Below are positions 6,217 to 8,291 of a DNA stretch of 8,291 nt, in pieces. The notes below the pieces were generated by a model, which did not search any database, was not told where the DNA came from, and saw only the letters and a program-made list of their open reading frames with translations. Every line of letters begins with the position of its first letter. Positions within the stretch are counted from its first letter, which is position 1. Source of the stretch: an uncultured Bacilli bacterium (GTDB taxonomy: Bacteria; Bacillota_I; Bacilli_A; RF39; UBA660); NCBI GenBank assembly GCA_947856335.1, contig CANUCD010000043.1, forward strand, positions 1-8,291, read 5' to 3'. A program made the translations under genes and the position numbers.

Positions 6217-6469
6217 CTTTAATAAAAAATGGACCAAACTCAATACTAGCATCAATACTATCACGATCATATTGATACATTTTATATCCAAGACCAGTAC
6301 ATGAATATACCGTACCATCTTCATACTCTTTAGTATTTTCTGTTAAACAAAAAATCGGCATCTTAGCTTGTCTAACTCTAAAATAATCAATAAAAAACAC
6401 AATTATCCATATAATAACTAAAGATAAAATAACAATCTTAATAATATCTCCTTTATTAACTTTCTTCAT
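6203..6469 (-). CDS. Small single-pass membrane protein with paired cysteines (88 aa)
   Basis: Family not named. A basic cytoplasmic N-terminus (MKKVNKGD) is followed by a membrane helix (about 9-29), then a short outer domain beginning K-M-P-I-F-C (Cys41). Cys57 lies in the segment DGTVYSCTGLGYKMYQY, and a hydrophobic end follows (IEFGPFFIKE). The PIFC plus tyrosine-rich GLGYK pattern resembles small membrane or lipoprotein-like hypotheticals I associate with Firmicutes; that resemblance is from memory and unverified. The ATG at 6467-6469 has AGGTGA about seven bases upstream. A TTG at 6488-6490 would add seven residues but overlaps the -10 region. It is monocistronic, bounded by its own promoter and terminator. 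Confidence 0.78.
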   Translation of the reverse strand: MKKVNKGDIIKIVILSLVIIWIIVFFIDYFRVRQAKMPIFCLTENTKEYEDGTVYSCTGLGYKMYQYDRDSIDASIEFGPFFIKERTE

Positions 6470-6489
6470 ATTCGCTTCACCTATTATCA

Positions 6490-6518
6490 ATTATATCCAT
6501 AAAAAATAAAAAAAGCAA
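6490..6518 (-). promoter_or_regulatory. Promoter of the 88-aa membrane protein gene
   Basis: Minus-strand TTGCTT (6513-6518), a 17-base spacer and TATAAT (6490-6495). It lies between the rplL terminator and the gene, about 20 bases before the ATG. Confidence 0.6.
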
Positions 6519-6537
6519 TATGTTTTTTTCCTATGAT

Positions 6538-6566
6538 AAAAAAAGAATTCTTATAAAAGAACTCTT
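6538..6566 (-). terminator. Rho-independent terminator of rplJ-rplL
   Basis: Minus-strand arms AAGAGTTCTT and AAGAATTCTT pair over ten bases (one G-U) around loop TTAT, followed by a T-run. The hairpin begins in the rplL TAA stop. Confidence 0.85.
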
Positions 6567-6930
6567 AAACTAATTCTACTTCTGCGCCAGCTTCTTCTAG
6601 TTGTTTTTTTAGTGCTTCTGCTTCATCAGCAGGGATATTTTCTTTTAAGTTACCACCATTATCAGCGATACCCTTAGCTTCAACTAGTCCAAGACCAGTA
6701 ATTTCTTTAATAATCTTAATAACAGCAATCTTGTTTCCACCAGCACTCTTAAGTACTACAGTCTTATTGCTAGATCCAGCTTCTTCAGCTTGAGCTGGAG
6801 CAGCAGCTACAGCTACAGCACTAGGATCAACTCCAAATTCTTCTTTCATTGCATCAACTAATTCTTTTACTTCAAGAATAGTCATTTCTTTTAAAGCACT
6901 AATAAATTCATCTTTTGTAATTTTTGCCAT
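6565..6930 (-). CDS. rplL: Ribosomal protein L7/L12 (121 aa)
   Basis: Multicopy stalk protein of the large ribosomal subunit that recruits and stimulates translation factors. It is of normal length for bacterial L7/L12. An N-terminal dimerisation and L10-binding domain (about 1-35, ITKDEFISALKEMTILEV) leads to an Ala-rich hinge (about 39-50). The C-terminal domain (about 55-121) carries the factor-binding signature KSAGGNKIAVIKIIKEITGLGL and a KKQLEEAGAEVEL end. The linker/first-strand region (SSNKTVVLKSAG) differs slightly from the common EFDVVL form. It follows rplJ after an 18-base gap containing AAAGGA, as in the usual rplJ-rplL operon, and is followed by a terminator. Confidence 0.98.
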   Translation of the reverse strand: MAKITKDEFISALKEMTILEVKELVDAMKEEFGVDPSAVAVAAAPAQAEEAGSSNKTVVLKSAGGNKIAVIKIIKEITGLGLVEAKGIADNGGNLKENIPADEAEALKKQLEEAGAEVELV

Positions 6931-6948
6931 TTTAACTCACATTCCTTT

Positions 6949-7440
6949 CTAATTTTCTAATTTTTCGGCATACATATTTAAACCAATTGCTAAATTTCTT
7001 ACATGTTCCATCATACCAGCTGCAAGTTGTGTTAAAAGTCCTTCATAAGATGGAATAGATGCATACTCATGGATAACAGATAATTCGGCAACATCACCAT
7101 TTATAATACCAACACGAATTTGCATTTTATCATGTTCTTTTGCAAAATCAGCAATAACTTTAATTGGTTCTAATAAATCATAACCAAACATAATTGCATT
7201 TGGTCCTTCTAAGAAACCATTAAGGTCAATCTTTAAATCATCTATTGCTCTTTTTAAAAGTGTATTCTTATAGATTTTAACTTCACCCTTAACATCTCTT
7301 AGCTTCTTTCTAAGTTCACTAATCTCTGATACAGTAAGACCTTGATATTCAAATAAAATAACAGATTCACTTGTTTTTATTTTATCAGTAATCTCACTAA
7401 CAATAGCTTTCTTAGATTCTAGAATTTTGCTACTTGCCAT
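6949..7440 (-). CDS. rplJ: Ribosomal protein L10 (163 aa)
   Basis: Base of the ribosomal stalk: its N-terminal domain binds 23S rRNA with L11 and its C-terminal helix holds the L7/L12 dimers. The N-terminal region shows the family pattern (KKAIVSEITDKI, VILFEYQGLTVSEISELRKKLR, YKNTLLKRA). The C-terminal helix (about 135-163, YEGLLTQLAAGMMEHVRNLAIGLNMYAEKL) fits the L12-binding helix. Length is typical. The start is fixed by GGAGG at 7446-7450. It lies between an L10-leader attenuator and rplL, so expression should be autoregulated by the L10-L12 complex. Confidence 0.97.
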   Translation of the reverse strand: MASSKILESKKAIVSEITDKIKTSESVILFEYQGLTVSEISELRKKLRDVKGEVKIYKNTLLKRAIDDLKIDLNGFLEGPNAIMFGYDLLEPIKVIADFAKEHDKMQIRVGIINGDVAELSVIHEYASIPSYEGLLTQLAAGMMEHVRNLAIGLNMYAEKLEN

Positions 7441-7458
7441 ATTCTCCTCCTTATATTC

Positions 7459-7482
7459 AAAAAAGCTTCCATAGGGAAGCTT
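7459..7482 (-). terminator. Attenuator terminator in the rplJ leader
   Basis: Minus-strand hairpin AAGCTTCC-CTAT-GGAAGCTT (eight pairs, four-base loop) followed by TTTT, upstream of rplJ. Its left arm is shared with a competing hairpin at 7474-7503, as expected of a transcription attenuator. Confidence 0.75.
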
Positions 7483-7503
7483 AAAAAAGATTTAAGTCTC
7501 CCC
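7474..7503 (-). promoter_or_regulatory. Candidate antiterminator hairpin of the rplJ leader
   Basis: On the minus strand GGGGAG-A-CTTAAA pairs with TTTAAG-CTTCCC: twelve pairs (one G-U), a single bulged A and a five-base loop. It captures the left arm of the attenuator, so the two hairpins are mutually exclusive. The pairing is derived by eye, not folded by software. Confidence 0.65.
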
Positions 7504-7555
7504 TCGGTAGGATTATTAAAGTTACCTCCCTACTGTCTTCGGTTCGCTTTTTCTA
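7483..7555 (-). ncRNA. L10 leader (binding site for the L10-L12 complex)
   Basis: The minus strand carries the conserved elements of the Firmicutes rplJ leader: CCGAAGACAGTAGG, then CCTACCGAGG. GTAGG (7529-7533) pairs with CCTAC (7507-7511), and the flanking GA-rich sides look like a kink-turn. In Bacillus this RNA binds the L10-L12 complex and controls rplJ-rplL by attenuation. Here it sits between a consensus promoter and the attenuator. The ends are approximate. Confidence 0.85.
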
Positions 7556-7561
7556 CTACAT

Positions 7562-7590
7562 ATTATATTATAATAATTATTAAATGTCAA
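7562..7590 (-). promoter_or_regulatory. Consensus sigma-A promoter of rplJ-rplL
   Basis: Minus-strand TTGACA (7585-7590), a 17-base spacer and TATAAT (7562-7567): full consensus. The -35 lies within the last sense codons of rplA (Phe-Asp-Ile). Transcription should begin near 7555, giving a leader of about 115 bases before rplJ. There is no terminator after rplA, so readthrough can add to this promoter. Confidence 0.88.
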
Positions 7591-8278
7591 AAGAATTTTT
7601 ATCTAACTTAATACTAGGACCCATTGTACTAGTAAGTGCAATATTATTTATAAAAACACCTTTAACACTAGCTGGTTTCATTTTAGCAACAGTATTTACA
7701 ACATATCTTAGATTTTCTGCTAACTTAGCATTATCAAATGAAGCTTTACCAATAATAGTATGAATATTACCATTACTATCATTCTTAAAAGCAACCATAC
7801 CTTTATTGATATCCTCTATTGCTTTTACTACATCATTTGTAACAGTACCAGTCTTAGGATTTGGCATCAAACCTTTAGGTCCTAAGATTTTACCAATTTT
7901 ACCAAGTTCAGGCATCATATCTGGAGTTGCAACAATAACATCATATGAAAACCAATTTTCTTTCGCAATTTTATCAATCATATCTTTATCGCCAACAAAG
8001 TCAGCTCCAGCATCTTTTGCAGCTTGAGCAGCTTCTCCTTTAGCAATAACTAAAATCTTTTTAGTCTTACCAGTACCATTTGGTAAAACAAAACTACCTC
8101 TTAAATTTTGGTCAGTTTTCTTCGCATCAATATTAAGCTTAATAGCTACTTCTATGGTACTATCAAAACTAGTAACACACGTTTCTTTAACTAATAAAAC
8201 AGCTTCATCAACACTATATAATTGATTTTTATCAATTTTCTTTGATGCTTCCACATATTTCTTACCATGTTTTTTCAA
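7580..8278 (-). CDS. rplA: Ribosomal protein L1 (232 aa)
   Basis: Large-subunit protein at the mobile L1 stalk, involved in tRNA exit, and in many bacteria a translational repressor of its own operon. Full length (232 aa). Recognisable segments are HGKKYVEASKK at the N-terminus, VLPNGTGKTKKILVIAKGE, GADFVGD, the signature IVATPDMMPELGKIGKILGP with GLMPNPKTGTVT, and the C-terminal ALTSTMGPSIKLD. The start codon is TTG (8276-8278) with GGAGGG seven bases upstream at the window edge; no nearby ATG fits. rplK would be expected just outside the window. The 3' end overlaps the rplJ promoter. Confidence 0.98.
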   Translation of the reverse strand: MKKHGKKYVEASKKIDKNQLYSVDEAVLLVKETCVTSFDSTIEVAIKLNIDAKKTDQNLRGSFVLPNGTGKTKKILVIAKGEAAQAAKDAGADFVGDKDMIDKIAKENWFSYDVIVATPDMMPELGKIGKILGPKGLMPNPKTGTVTNDVVKAIEDINKGMVAFKNDSNGNIHTIIGKASFDNAKLAENLRYVVNTVAKMKPASVKGVFINNIALTSTMGPSIKLDKNSFDI

Positions 8279-8285
8279 AATATTT

Positions 8286-8291
8286 CCCTCC
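8286..8291 (-). promoter_or_regulatory. Ribosome binding site supporting the TTG start of rplA
   Basis: GGAGGG on the minus strand, seven bases before the TTG at 8276-8278. Its strength and spacing justify a non-ATG start for a highly expressed gene. Confidence 0.8.

Noticed and set aside
5392..6490. Toxin-antitoxin or phage module made of the small genes
   Set aside because: All three are single-pass membrane proteins with outer cysteine motifs, own promoters or overlaps, and no toxin, antitoxin or phage motif.
7806..8027. Plus-strand 73-codon open frame
   Set aside because: Lies entirely antisense within rplA, a certain gene.

Overview
The window comes from an AT-rich, low-GC Gram-positive bacterium. 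The ribosomal proteins, the consensus sigma-A promoters, the GGAGG-type ribosome binding sites and the rplJ leader are all Firmicutes/Bacilli-like. The fused MacB-type transporter and the small cysteine-pair membrane proteins suggest an uncultured gut-type Bacilli lineage, but that placement is inference. TGA serves as a stop, including in an ATGA and a TGATG gene overlap, so the standard bacterial code applies rather than the Mycoplasma code. I see no tRNA, rRNA, CRISPR array, insertion sequence or phage gene.

Right part (about 5390-8291, all minus strand). rplA (L1, TTG start) is followed by the rplJ-rplL stalk operon. That operon has its own TTGACA-N17-TATAAT promoter, whose -35 lies in the last codons of rplA. 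Next comes an L10-leader RNA with an attenuator and a visible competing antiterminator, then rplJ (L10) and rplL (L7/L12) with a terminator. Downstream are three small membrane-anchored proteins of unknown role. One is a monocistronic 88-aa protein with its own promoter and terminator. The other two form a tandem paralogous pair sharing a C-x-GY ... Y-I-x-C ... T-x-GY C-terminal motif, and the first of the pair has a type IV prepilin-like N-terminus.

Centre (2773-5405, plus strand). A single 849-aa ABC transporter carries an N-terminal ATPase fused to a MacB/FtsX-type permease with a large extracytoplasmic domain. It has a near-perfect promoter and a strong terminator, so it looks monocistronic.

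Left part (129-2659, minus strand). There are two short operons. One encodes a 207-aa charged helical protein followed by a 90-aa acidic protein (TAATG overlap). The other encodes a small isochorismatase-family cysteine hydrolase followed by an unrecognised 349-aa protein (ATGA overlap). Both operons carry the same unusual element: a direct repeat TTGTCAA-N4-TTGTCAA of Pho-box geometry, 65 and 64 nt upstream of the respective start codons. They are probably co-regulated by an OmpR/PhoB-type response regulator. This is the most promising undescribed signal in the window. The first ~128 bases hold no supportable complete gene.
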